Positions 1-5,604 of a DNA stretch of 5,683 bases are shown piece by piece; within the stretch, counting starts at the first letter, position 1; each line of letters starts with the position of its first letter. The notes below the pieces were generated by a model. It saw only the letters and a list, made by a program, of their open reading frames with translations. It searched no databases and was not told the origin of the DNA. The position numbers and the translations under genes are program-made. The DNA is from Alphaproteobacteria bacterium (GTDB taxonomy: Bacteria > Pseudomonadota > Alphaproteobacteria > UBA9219): positions 1-5,683 of the forward strand of contig JAQUUS010000117.1 of assembly GCA_028693775.1 (NCBI GenBank), given 5' to 3'.

Positions 1-97
1 TGAGATAATGAGCCAGCTCATCCTCGCTTGCCGCATCGAACTCGCCGCTTGAAATGCGGCCCGAAGGCGAAACGGCGCGATAGGCGAAAGAGGGCAT
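1..97 (-). CDS. Type II secretion / type IV pilus inner-membrane F protein (GspF/PilC family), N-terminus only
   Basis: The gene starts at an ATG on the minus strand (97-95) and runs off the window edge after 32 codons. The visible protein begins MPSFAYRAVSPSGRISSGEF and continues with an acidic helix ending ELAHYL. This fits the start of GspF/PilC proteins: M-x-x-[FY]-x-Y-[RK]-A, then a G-[RK]-x-x-x-G-x-[FL] turn and an A-S-x-x-[EA]-L helix. Family members are polytopic inner-membrane platform proteins that help assemble pseudopili or type IV pili. The start is well supported: GGAGAA lies six bases upstream and the ATG shares one base with the truA stop (TGATG), so translation is probably coupled. 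Only the cytoplasmic N-terminal segment is visible, so GspF cannot be told from PilC or a Tad-type relative, and the identification rests on a short stretch. Confidence 0.65.
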   Translation of the reverse strand, partial: MPSFAYRAVSPSGRISSGEFDAASEDELAHYL

Positions 98-858
98 CAG
101 GAGTTCTCCGGCAAGTCCGGATAATAAACGCCCCAAAAATACAATCCCTGTGGCGGAGCGGTCGGTCCGCCCTTGGTCCTGTCGCAAGCCTCGAAAGCGG
201 CGCGAAAATCGTCCAAAGACCAGTTTCCGTTGCCCACCAGCCCCAGCGTCCCGACCATATTGCGCACCTGATGGTAAAGGAAGGATCGCGCCTCGGCCAA
301 AATCCAGATTTCGTCGTCCTCGCGCGAAACCTTCAAAGTGTCGAGGGTTCTCAAAGGCGAATTCGCCTGGCAATTGCTTGCGCGAAACGTCGAAAAATCG
401 TGTTTCCCGATCAAAATATCCGCCGCGCGTTGCATCGCGATTTCGTCGAGGTGCGGAACGACATGCCATGCATAATCGGTCTGATAAGTGAGCGGAGGCC
501 GCCTGTTGAGAATGCGATAACGATAGGAGCGCCGTCGCGCGTTCAGCCGCGCATGGAACTCCGGCCCCATGGCCTCTGCGCTCAGAACGGAAACTTTATG
601 AGGCTTCAAATAGAAATTGACGGCATCGCGAACGACCTCTCCCGTCGTTTCCTTTTCCAGATCGACATGCGCGACTTGCCCGTTCGCATGAACCCTCGCA
701 TCCGTCCTGCCCGCAACGAAGGTCGAAACGTCTTCTGCCGAAAACCGGCTCAACGCCTCTTCGAGAACCGACTGCACCGAAATCGCATTGGCCTGCTTTT
801 GCCAGCCGCTAAATCCCGATCCGTCGTATTCGATAGTGAGTTTCCAGCGCGTTGTCAT
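97..858 (-). CDS. truA: tRNA pseudouridine(38-40) synthase TruA
   Basis: Encodes 253 residues (E. coli TruA is about 270). TruA isomerises uridines 38, 39 and 40 in the tRNA anticodon arm in the cytoplasm. Visible hallmarks in order: the N-terminal strand KLTIEYDGSGFSGWQKQ (residues 6-22); the catalytic segment AGRTDARVHANGQVAH (49-64) with the presumed catalytic Asp53; FHARLNARRRSYRYRI further on; the segment FLYHQVRNMVGTL; and a C-terminal APPQGLYFWGVYYP. One oddity is that the motif normally reads GRTDAGVHA, and here the Gly after Ala is Arg55 (codon AGG, 694-696). The start is the ATG at 858, which overlaps the fmt stop as ATGA; GGGA and AAGG lie just upstream. A longer in-frame extension exists but would run deep into fmt and has no family support. 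The 3' end overlaps the next gene by one base. Confidence 0.97.
   Translation of the reverse strand: MTTRWKLTIEYDGSGFSGWQKQANAISVQSVLEEALSRFSAEDVSTFVAGRTDARVHANGQVAHVDLEKETTGEVVRDAVNFYLKPHKVSVLSAEAMGPEFHARLNARRRSYRYRILNRRPPLTYQTDYAWHVVPHLDEIAMQRAADILIGKHDFSTFRASNCQANSPLRTLDTLKVSREDDEIWILAEARSFLYHQVRNMVGTLGLVGNGNWSLDDFRAAFEACDRTKGGPTAPPQGLYFWGVYYPDLPENS
104..109 (-). promoter_or_regulatory. Shine-Dalgarno site of the F-family gene
   Basis: Reading the minus strand, GGAGAA ends six bases before the ATG at 97. It lies inside the last codons of truA, which favours reinitiation or coupled translation across the TGATG junction. Confidence 0.6.
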
Positions 859-1784
859 AGCCTTGTTCCCAAAGGCAGCCGCAGCCCGCGCAAAAAAGCC
901 GCGCCGTCCGTCGCGGCCTTCCCGCTGCGCTGAACCTTCTCGAGCCGCAAAGCCTGCGTTCCGCAAGCGACAGTAAACGCATCGTCCAGAAGTGTGCCCG
1001 CCTCGCCCGACTTGTCCGCAACCGAGGCGGCCAAAAGCTTCACCGGCTCGCCGTTCAAAAGAAAGAAACACCCCGGCCACGGATGCAGCGCGCGCAATTG
1101 CCGTTCCAGCTCCGCAGCAGGCCGCGCCCAATCGATCCGCCCGTCCTCGCGCGTCAGCTTGGCGGCATAGCACGAGCCGTCTTTGGGCTGCGCAACGGCG
1201 CTCAGTGTCCCCGCGCGCAAATCGTCCAAAGCGCGAACGATCAATTCCGCCCCCAAAGCCGCCAGTTCGTCATGGAGGCTTTCGGCAGTCGTCGTTTCGG
1301 CAATCGGCACGCTCCCTTTCAAAAGCATCGCGCCGGTATCGAGCCCCTCATCCATCTGCATGATGGTAATGCCCGTTTCGGTATCGCCTGCCAGAATAGC
1401 GCGCTGAATCGGAGCCGCGCCGCGCCAGCGAGGCAGCAGCGAGCCATGAATGTTCAGGCATCCGCAAGCCGGAGCCTCCAGAATAGCCTTCGGCAAAATG
1501 AGTCCATAAGCTGCCACAACGGCAACATCGAGCCTCAAAGCCCTGAATTTTTCCTGTTCCTCCGGATCGCGCAAGGTTTTTGGCGTGCGAACCTCAATCC
1601 CCATCTCTTCCGCCGCAAGATGCACCGGCGTTTTGCGGATCTGATGCCCGCGCCCGACAGGTTTGGGCGGCTGGCAATAAACGGCGACGATATCATGCCC
1701 GGCCTCGCGCAACGCCCTGAGCGCCGCCACCGAGAAATCGGGCGTTCCCATAAAAGCGATACGAAGGGCAGGGGTGTTTTCCAT
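855..1784 (-). CDS. fmt: Methionyl-tRNA formyltransferase
   Basis: Encodes 309 residues (E. coli Fmt is 315). Fmt transfers a formyl group from 10-formyl-tetrahydrofolate to Met on initiator tRNA. The N-terminal formyltransferase domain (about 1-190) begins LRIAFMGTPDFSVAAL (residues 7-22). It carries the folate-site motif NIHGSLLPRWRGAAPIQRAI (111-130), with Asn111 and His113 as the expected catalytic pair, and MDEGLDTG (144-151), in which Asp149 matches the third catalytic residue by spacing. The C-terminal tRNA-binding domain begins near AAKLTREDGRIDW (207-219) and includes LHPWPGCFF. The ATG at 1784 is the only upstream ATG that fits the family start; a TTG 39 bases further upstream would add an unsupported leader. 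No clear Shine-Dalgarno precedes the ATG. The stop overlaps truA by four bases (ATGA), indicating an fmt-truA operon. Confidence 0.98.
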   Translation of the reverse strand: MENTPALRIAFMGTPDFSVAALRALREAGHDIVAVYCQPPKPVGRGHQIRKTPVHLAAEEMGIEVRTPKTLRDPEEQEKFRALRLDVAVVAAYGLILPKAILEAPACGCLNIHGSLLPRWRGAAPIQRAILAGDTETGITIMQMDEGLDTGAMLLKGSVPIAETTTAESLHDELAALGAELIVRALDDLRAGTLSAVAQPKDGSCYAAKLTREDGRIDWARPAAELERQLRALHPWPGCFFLLNGEPVKLLAASVADKSGEAGTLLDDAFTVACGTQALRLEKVQRSGKAATDGAAFLRGLRLPLGTRL

Positions 1785-1799
1785 TGCAACTCGACAGTG

Positions 1800-1821
1800 A
1801 AGACAAAGCCGCACACGCGGC
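1800..1821 (-). terminator. Small hairpin with short T-rich tail in the def-fmt gap
   Basis: Reading the minus strand, GCCGC-GTGT-GCGGC (1821-1808) forms a five-base-pair GC stem with a four-base loop, followed by TTTGTCTT. It lies 63 bases after the def stop and 23 bases before the fmt ATG. It resembles a weak intrinsic terminator or a leader hairpin limiting read-through from def into fmt. The T tract is interrupted and the stem is short, so its activity is uncertain. The rest of the 93-base gap shows only a weak TTGCGC / TAGAAA promoter-like pair (about 1854 to 1827, 16-base spacer) and a four-base-pair hairpin at the def end. Confidence 0.3.
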
Positions 1822-1877
1822 AACGCTATCTATTTCTAACTGCTTGGGGATCGGGCGCAAGCCCTTTCGCGAGCGGA

Positions 1878-2399
1878 TCAGTCCCGCTGGTCCTCGCGGC
1901 GTTCTTTTTCGAGCTTGCGCAAAATCATGTCGCGCTTGAGCTTCGAAATATGATCGATAAAAAGCTTGCCGTTCAAATGATCGATTTCGTGTTGAATGCA
2001 GGTGCTCAAAAGATCCTCGGCCTCCAGCTCGCAGGTTTTCGCGTGCTGGTCGATATAGGTCAGCCGAATGCGTTTTGGCCGCTTGACCTCCGAATAATGC
2101 CCCGGAACCGAAAGACACCCCTCGTTATAAACAAAAATCTCATCCGGTTCGCACCAGACGATTTCCGGATTAGCCATCAAAATGGCCTTTTTGCCGTTCC
2201 GATCCGGGGAAACATCGACAGAAATGACACGATTGAGCGACCCGACCTGATTGGCGGCCAATCCGATGCCGTTGCCCTTGTACATGGTCTCGGCCAGATC
2301 CTCCATAAACGCGGCGACGTTCTTGTCGACAGCAGGAACGGGCTGGGCAACTTTCCGCAAAACCTCAGCGGGAATGGTCTGAATGGTCAGTAAAGGCAT
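1878..2399 (-). CDS. def: Peptide deformylase
   Basis: Encodes 173 residues, a normal length. This cytoplasmic metalloenzyme (usually Fe2+) removes the formyl group from the N-terminus of new proteins, reversing the Fmt modification. All three family motifs are present: GIGLAANQ (residues 44-51), EGCLSVP (93-99) with metal ligand Cys95, and QHEIDHLNG (136-144) with metal ligands His137 and His141 and catalytic Glu138. The N-terminus MPLLTIQTIPAEVLRKVAQP matches the family from the ATG at 2399, so this start is preferred. A GTG at 2429 would add ten residues with no family support. No Shine-Dalgarno is visible before the ATG. The C-terminus is a charged helix (about 150-173). The gene is followed by fmt after 93 bases and preceded by a 100-base gap with a good -10 box. 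Confidence 0.98.
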   Translation of the reverse strand: MPLLTIQTIPAEVLRKVAQPVPAVDKNVAAFMEDLAETMYKGNGIGLAANQVGSLNRVISVDVSPDRNGKKAILMANPEIVWCEPDEIFVYNEGCLSVPGHYSEVKRPKRIRLTYIDQHAKTCELEAEDLLSTCIQHEIDHLNGKLFIDHISKLKRDMILRKLEKERREDQRD

Positions 2400-2425
2400 A
2401 ACGTGTCGTTTTGTTAAATTGTCGT

Positions 2426-2439
2426 GCACAAACGTGTGC
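2426..2439 (-). repeat. Short inverted repeat in the def leader
   Basis: Reading the minus strand, GCACA-CGTT-TGTGC is a perfect five-base inverted repeat with a four-base loop, between the candidate def transcription start and the def ATG. It could be a small RNA hairpin or an operator half-site pair. It is short enough to occur by chance. Confidence 0.3.
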
Positions 2440-2446
2440 TTACCCC

Positions 2447-2452
2447 ATTATA
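2447..2452 (-). promoter_or_regulatory. Candidate -10 box (TATAAT) for def
   Basis: A perfect TATAAT reads on the minus strand, giving an expected transcription start near 2440 and an untranslated leader of about 40 bases before the def ATG. No good -35 sits at the right spacing (GAATTA at 17 bases). A separate TTGACG at 2490-2485 is 17 bases from a poor CATATC. The TATAAT is flanked by CCCC (2458-2455) and GGGG (2446-2443), forming an inverted repeat around the box. Confidence 0.45.
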
Positions 2453-2488
2453 TAGGGGCAAGATATGCTTAATTCTATTAATTTCGTC

Positions 2489-2512
2489 AAAAACAGCGGT
2501 TATTGAAGGCTG
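2489..2512 (-). terminator. Possible weak terminator after the secreted-protein gene
   Basis: Reading the minus strand, CAGC, an eleven-base loop, GCTG and then TTTTT overlap and follow the TAA stop at 2502-2500. The stem is only four base pairs, so termination would be weak. The T run overlaps the TTGACG box listed as a possible -35 in this gap. Confidence 0.25.
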
Positions 2513-3213
2513 ATTTCGATGCTCGGATAGGTGGGATAGAGCCGGCAAGTAGGCCCCGCTTGCAAATCCCCGGCGAGTCCCGACGAGGTATTGAAAGCGA
2601 CCCGTATATTCGGAACGCTCTGCGTCGTCGAAACAGCAGTCGGAAGCACGACGAAATAATAGAATTCGTCCCCTGAACTGCTAGGAATTTCAAGGCCGTT
2701 CGCCCAGTATCCACCCGCGCCGCTGCTGGCGGGATACCCGCCGCCATAAGCGCCGTCGCTGGCCAGAACGAGCGTCTGGGCGGTGCCCGTCCCTGTCGGA
2801 TCGTACGAACCGCTTCCTGCGCTGGTATAAGAGGAACTCGTATCGCCGCTGTCAGTGCGGCATCCGTTGGTGGTAATCCCCGCGATGCTAAAGGTGCGGG
2901 AGAGCGTCAGGCGGACATAGGTGTAGGTCTTTCCCGCAGGCCATTCCTGAATGGAAGCATAGCTGCCGAGCTGAGCGCCAGCTGCGACGCCAGCAATATC
3001 CATATTCATGGAGCTGGACCCCAGAACGAGAGGATCGACGCAGGTCGGAGCGGCCGAGCCGTCGGTGTAGATCGTACTCCCCGAAGCGCAAAGCTCGAGT
3101 TTCTTAAGCGTGACTTCGTAGGCCGTGGCAGTCCCGGTCGCATGCGTGGGAATATCCGCAAGGGCGGGAGAAGCAAGGAAGAGCGAGGCAAGAGCAACGG
3201 TCAGATAGCGCAT
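2500..3213 (-). CDS. Secreted Ser/Thr/Gly-rich protein of unknown function, paired with the upstream barrel gene
   Basis: Encodes 237 residues. A Sec signal peptide is clear: MRYLTVALASLFLASPALA with cleavage expected after residue 19 (A-L-A before Asp). The mature part has no further hydrophobic segment long enough to be a membrane anchor. It alternates short beta-like stretches (YEVTLKKLELC 32-42, YVRLTLSRTFSIAG 99-112, FYYFVVLPTAV 184-194) with loops rich in Ser, Thr, Gly and Tyr, notably 119-170. Four cysteines (42, 58, 118, 223) could make two disulfides in the periplasm or outside. The pattern of an early strand pair followed by WPAGKTYTYVRLTL loosely recalls DUF4382-type beta-sandwich proteins; I hold this lightly. 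The ATG at 3213 is chosen for its GGGGAG seven bases upstream. A TTG two codons earlier is less likely. The gene starts two bases after the barrel gene stop, so the two are almost certainly co-translated. Function is unknown; a cargo or surface partner of the barrel is the best inference. Confidence 0.8.
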   Translation of the reverse strand: MRYLTVALASLFLASPALADIPTHATGTATAYEVTLKKLELCASGSTIYTDGSAAPTCVDPLVLGSSSMNMDIAGVAAGAQLGSYASIQEWPAGKTYTYVRLTLSRTFSIAGITTNGCRTDSGDTSSSYTSAGSGSYDPTGTGTAQTLVLASDGAYGGGYPASSGAGGYWANGLEIPSSSGDEFYYFVVLPTAVSTTQSVPNIRVAFNTSSGLAGDLQAGPTCRLYPTYPSIEISLQ

Positions 3214-3215
3214 AA

Positions 3216-4184
3216 TCAATCTCCCCTTGCGATGACAACCGAGCCGCCGCGTGTCCGGCGCTCAACGATAATCCTGTTTTCGCGAACGACCTTCGAAAGA
3301 GTTTCCTTCGAAAGATCGCGTTTCTCAAAAATGGAATCCGAAATCGCAGGCCCGGTCGAGAGCGTCGGCTTGTCCATCTGCGCGAGCGTAAAGTTGAGCA
3401 TAAGAGTACTCTGTCCGCGCGCGGCGTTATTGTTGACGTCGTAGCTCGACCACTTGTACGAAAGATTGAAATTCGGATGCAAAGCGAAATCGGCGGTAAA
3501 AGTTGAGCCGTTCATGTCCTTCGTGGCGCGTTCTGCGTCCCACCAGAAATAGCCGCCGCTCACCTTGGCCCAAGGCATGTAGGGGAGTTGCGTGGAGAGC
3601 CTGAAATCGCGGCCGCTCAAAGCGCGTTCGATCATGCCGCTGGCGGTCTTGTCTCCCGAGACGGCGATATAATCATTAAAGCCGAAATCGAAAACGTTCC
3701 ACCTGGCCTCACCTCCAAAGCTAATGCGGCGATGGCCATAGGTAAATTCGTTGTCGTAGAACGCATTGACACCGAGCATCAGGGAGTTGTCGGCCATAAG
3801 CCTGCGATAGCCGGTACCAAGGTTGGCCGTCCACCTGTAATCGCCATAAAGCGAATAATGGAAAACGCTGCCCTGAAAGAAAACGGTATCCGCGTTATCG
3901 TCCGATTGATAAATCGGCTGAACCGTCAGAATGGATTGTTCCGGCTTGCTGTGGCTCAAAAAATCCCAGTTAAGCTCGACGCGCTTGAGCCATTCCGGCT
4001 GATCCTCGCCCAGAACAGGCAGAACTGATTTGATTTTTTGCTTGGCTTGCTGCTTGGCGACCTGCCCGGCGAAATCGAGCGCGGCCTGCCCATCGCCAGA
4101 ATAGTATTGGGCCGAAGCGGAGCTCATGCAAGCGGCGGAAGCCGCGACGCAAAGGGCCGCTCGAAGGAAACCGGATTTTTTCAT
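3216..4184 (-). CDS. Inverse autotransporter (intimin/invasin-type) beta-barrel protein without passenger domain
   Basis: Encodes 322 residues. A signal peptide ends at SSASA (residue 25), followed by a basic amphipathic helix (about 33-56), then the barrel (about 68-268). Intimin/invasin barrel signatures are clear: PEWLKRVELNWDFLS (63-77), LTVQPIYQSDDNADTVFFQG (86-105), the NLGTGYRRL strand (121-129), LMLGVNAFYDNEFTYGHRR (135-153), then FRLSTQLPYMPWAKVSGGYF (194-213), and a last strand STLMLNFTL (259-267). In this class the C-terminal passenger normally follows and is carried to the surface. Here only about 55 residues remain, including SKETLSKVVRENRIIVERR (292-310), which resembles the linker just after the barrel in intimins. 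No Ig-like or lectin domain follows. The start is the ATG at 4184, with GGGGA four bases upstream. The next gene, for a secreted protein, begins two bases after the stop. The call to this family is from recognised motifs; the exact barrel limits are estimates. Confidence 0.9.
   Translation of the reverse strand: MKKSGFLRAALCVAASAACMSSASAQYYSGDGQAALDFAGQVAKQQAKQKIKSVLPVLGEDQPEWLKRVELNWDFLSHSKPEQSILTVQPIYQSDDNADTVFFQGSVFHYSLYGDYRWTANLGTGYRRLMADNSLMLGVNAFYDNEFTYGHRRISFGGEARWNVFDFGFNDYIAVSGDKTASGMIERALSGRDFRLSTQLPYMPWAKVSGGYFWWDAERATKDMNGSTFTADFALHPNFNLSYKWSSYDVNNNAARGQSTLMLNFTLAQMDKPTLSTGPAISDSIFEKRDLSKETLSKVVRENRIIVERRTRGGSVVIARGD
3221..3226 (-). promoter_or_regulatory. Shine-Dalgarno site of the secreted-protein gene
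   Basis: GGGGAG on the minus strand, seven bases before the ATG at 3213, lies within the last codons of the barrel gene. It fixes the start at 3213 rather than the TTG at 3219. Confidence 0.7.
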
Positions 4185-4284
4185 GAGATCCCCGCATGGA
4201 AAAGGACACACGCCTGCCTTATCCGGATCATCTCCATAATTTCGATTCGTTCAAGAGAGGCCGAAGGCAATAAGGCAAAAAAAA
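4185..4284 (-). promoter_or_regulatory. rmuC to barrel-gene gap: T8 tract and possible promoter
   Basis: Directly after the rmuC stop the minus strand reads eight T residues (4284-4277), but I see no convincing hairpin before them, so this is at best a weak or factor-dependent terminator. Further on, TTGAAC (about 4253-4248) is followed after 17 bases by ATGATC, a poor -10. An eight-base palindrome ATCCGGAT lies at 4221-4228. The gap is long enough to hold a promoter for the two-gene barrel unit, but none is clear. Confidence 0.25.
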
Positions 4285-5478
4285 TCAGGCTGCTGCGTCC
4301 GTGTCACCCTTGCCCAAAAGTTTGAGCTCGCGGGTCTGCTTCTCGACGGGTTCAAGTGTGTCCGGAAGCTCTTTTGCGTCTGACTTTGCGCCAAAATCGC
4401 GCAATTTCCGGGCCTTGGACAAGACATTGCGTTCAAGGCTTCCGATCATCTTGTTGAAGGCGTCAACGCTTCCCGAAAGGCGCGCGCGCAAATCGTCCAC
4501 ATACCCCAGCATAGTCGCGACAGAAGCATAAAGATCGCCGCCCAAACGCCCCAGTTCCTCTGAATGCTTGCGCAGGTTTTCCTGCCGCCAGCTCATGCCG
4601 ACGGTCCTGAGAAGAGCGACAAGGGTCATCGGCGTCGCAAGGACGACTTTGTTGGACGTTCCAAAGTCAAAGAGCGTCGGATCGCACTCCAAAGCGTCGC
4701 CCAGAATGTGATCGCCGGGAACGAACAGAACGACAAAATCCGCCGCGCCGTCAACCTTGTCCCAATAAGCCTTTGAGCTGAGGATCTTGATATGTTCGCG
4801 AACTTGCCGCGCATGTTTTTCCATGGCGGATTTCTTGGCGTTTGCGTCTTGCGCCTGAGCGCAATCCAGATAGGCCGCGAGCGGAACCTTGCTGTCGATA
4901 ACGATGCATTTATCGCCGGGCAGGCGAACGACATAGTCTGGCCGAATGCTTCCGTCTTCGCCAGAGACGTGATGCTGGGAGGAAAAATCGTGCGTATGCT
5001 CGGCCATGCCGGTCATTTCGAGAATGCGGCGGACCTGAATTTCGCCCCATTGCCCGCGCGCGGTCGGCGTGCGAAGGGCCTGCAAAAGCTGCCCCGTCTC
5101 CGAGCGCAGTCTTTGCTGGGTCTCGTTCGAAAGGGAAACGGCCTGCATCAGTTCCTTGTAAGCGCCGACGCGCGAAACCTCGAGTTCCTTGAGCTGCGCG
5201 TCCATCTTTCCAAGCGTTTCTTTCACAGGCTTGAGCATCTCGCCGATGGCGGTCTGCTTGCTTTCGAGCGTGGCTGCGGCGGCCACCTCGCTCTGTTTCA
5301 AACGGCTCTCGGCAAGCTGCAAAAAGCTTTCGTTGCTCTTGCGCAAAGCTTCTGCGGCCAGCGCCCCGAAGCGGTCGCCGAGTTGGCTTTCCGTTTCGAT
5401 CCGCGCGCGCAAAAAAAGCCAAACGCCCGCGCCGCCCAAAAGAATGCCGAGTGCCAATCCGATAAGAAGAGAAGTCAC
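4285..5478 (-). CDS. rmuC: DNA recombination protein RmuC homologue
   Basis: Encodes 397 residues from the GTG at 5478. RmuC proteins are membrane-anchored, have a nuclease-like core, and limit recombination at inverted repeats. An N-terminal membrane segment (about residues 2-24, TSLLIGLALGILLGG onward) is followed by a long helical, probably coiled-coil, region (about 28-135). The RmuC core follows: GQWGEIQVRRILE (142-154), the PD-(D/E)xK-like pair PDYVVRLPGDKCIVIDSKVP (180-199), and FVVLFVPGDHILGDALECDP (248-267), then ATPMTLVALLRTV. A helical tail ends in DTDAAA. No in-frame ATG exists upstream. The GTG is preferred because the membrane segment starts there; a TTG at 5544 would add 22 residues. 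No good Shine-Dalgarno precedes either. The start is therefore less certain than the family. Confidence 0.94.
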   Translation of the reverse strand: MTSLLIGLALGILLGGAGVWLFLRARIETESQLGDRFGALAAEALRKSNESFLQLAESRLKQSEVAAAATLESKQTAIGEMLKPVKETLGKMDAQLKELEVSRVGAYKELMQAVSLSNETQQRLRSETGQLLQALRTPTARGQWGEIQVRRILEMTGMAEHTHDFSSQHHVSGEDGSIRPDYVVRLPGDKCIVIDSKVPLAAYLDCAQAQDANAKKSAMEKHARQVREHIKILSSKAYWDKVDGAADFVVLFVPGDHILGDALECDPTLFDFGTSNKVVLATPMTLVALLRTVGMSWRQENLRKHSEELGRLGGDLYASVATMLGYVDDLRARLSGSVDAFNKMIGSLERNVLSKARKLRDFGAKSDAKELPDTLEPVEKQTRELKLLGKGDTDAAA

Positions 5479-5513
5479 AATGCCCGAATCCGTAAGAAGT
5501 GAGTCGAAGGAAA

Positions 5514-5519
5514 TGTATA
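5514..5519 (-). promoter_or_regulatory. Possible -10 box for rmuC
   Basis: TATACA on the minus strand lies 35 bases upstream of the GTG start. A TTGGGC is found upstream with a long 19-base spacer. If it is used, transcription would start near 5507 and the TTG at 5544 could not be the start codon. The match is weak. Confidence 0.25.
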
Positions 5520-5560
5520 GCCTATTTCGAAGGGCTATGCCCAAGCGAAGCCGGCCAAAC

Positions 5561-5572
5561 GCCCGAACGGGC
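5561..5572 (-). terminator. Hairpin in the gap upstream of rmuC
   Basis: GCCCGTTCGGGC is a perfect GC-rich inverted repeat 33 bases after the stop of the upstream gene, followed on the minus strand by GTTTGG rather than a true T run. It may be a weak terminator for the upstream gene. A second small hairpin (GGGC-ATA-GCCC, 5542-5532) lies between it and the possible -10 box. The remainder of the 126-base gap shows nothing else I can support. Confidence 0.3.
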
Positions 5573-5604
5573 AGGATGCGGGAAAAAGAGGTTAAGTCAA
5601 GCCG

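Noticed and set aside
28..933. Plus-strand open frame of 301 codons antisense to truA
   Set aside because: Arg/Pro-rich translation with no family likeness; explained by the codon bias of truA on the opposite strand.
97..1173. A longer 358-residue version of TruA starting inside fmt
   Set aside because: The extra N-terminus is the out-of-frame reading of fmt, and the family start matches the ATG at 858 exactly at the ATGA overlap.
1083..2393. Plus-strand open frame of 436 codons lying antisense to fmt and def
   Set aside because: It spans two well-identified genes and the gap between them, its protein has no recognisable domain, and its composition is what GC-rich third positions on the other strand produce. 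A shadow frame.
3216..3219. The barrel and secreted-protein genes as one gene split by a frameshift
   Set aside because: The second gene has its own Shine-Dalgarno and a full signal peptide, so it is built to be exported separately.
4110..4184. Barrel protein as a lipoprotein, because of a Cys at residue 19 of the signal region
   Set aside because: The residues before Cys (S-A-A) lack the Leu or similar large residue of a lipobox at -3, and a good signal peptidase I site (A-S-A) follows at residue 25.
205..4500. Recurring AAATCGTCC-like words near 205, 1218 and 4490 as a dispersed repeat
   Set aside because: Each encodes the same short peptide type (DDFRA or DDLRA) within truA, fmt and rmuC, so the match is protein-driven coincidence.
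4792..5502. Plus-strand open frame of 236 codons antisense to rmuC
   Set aside because: No recognisable domain, and it lies entirely over the conserved rmuC coding region.
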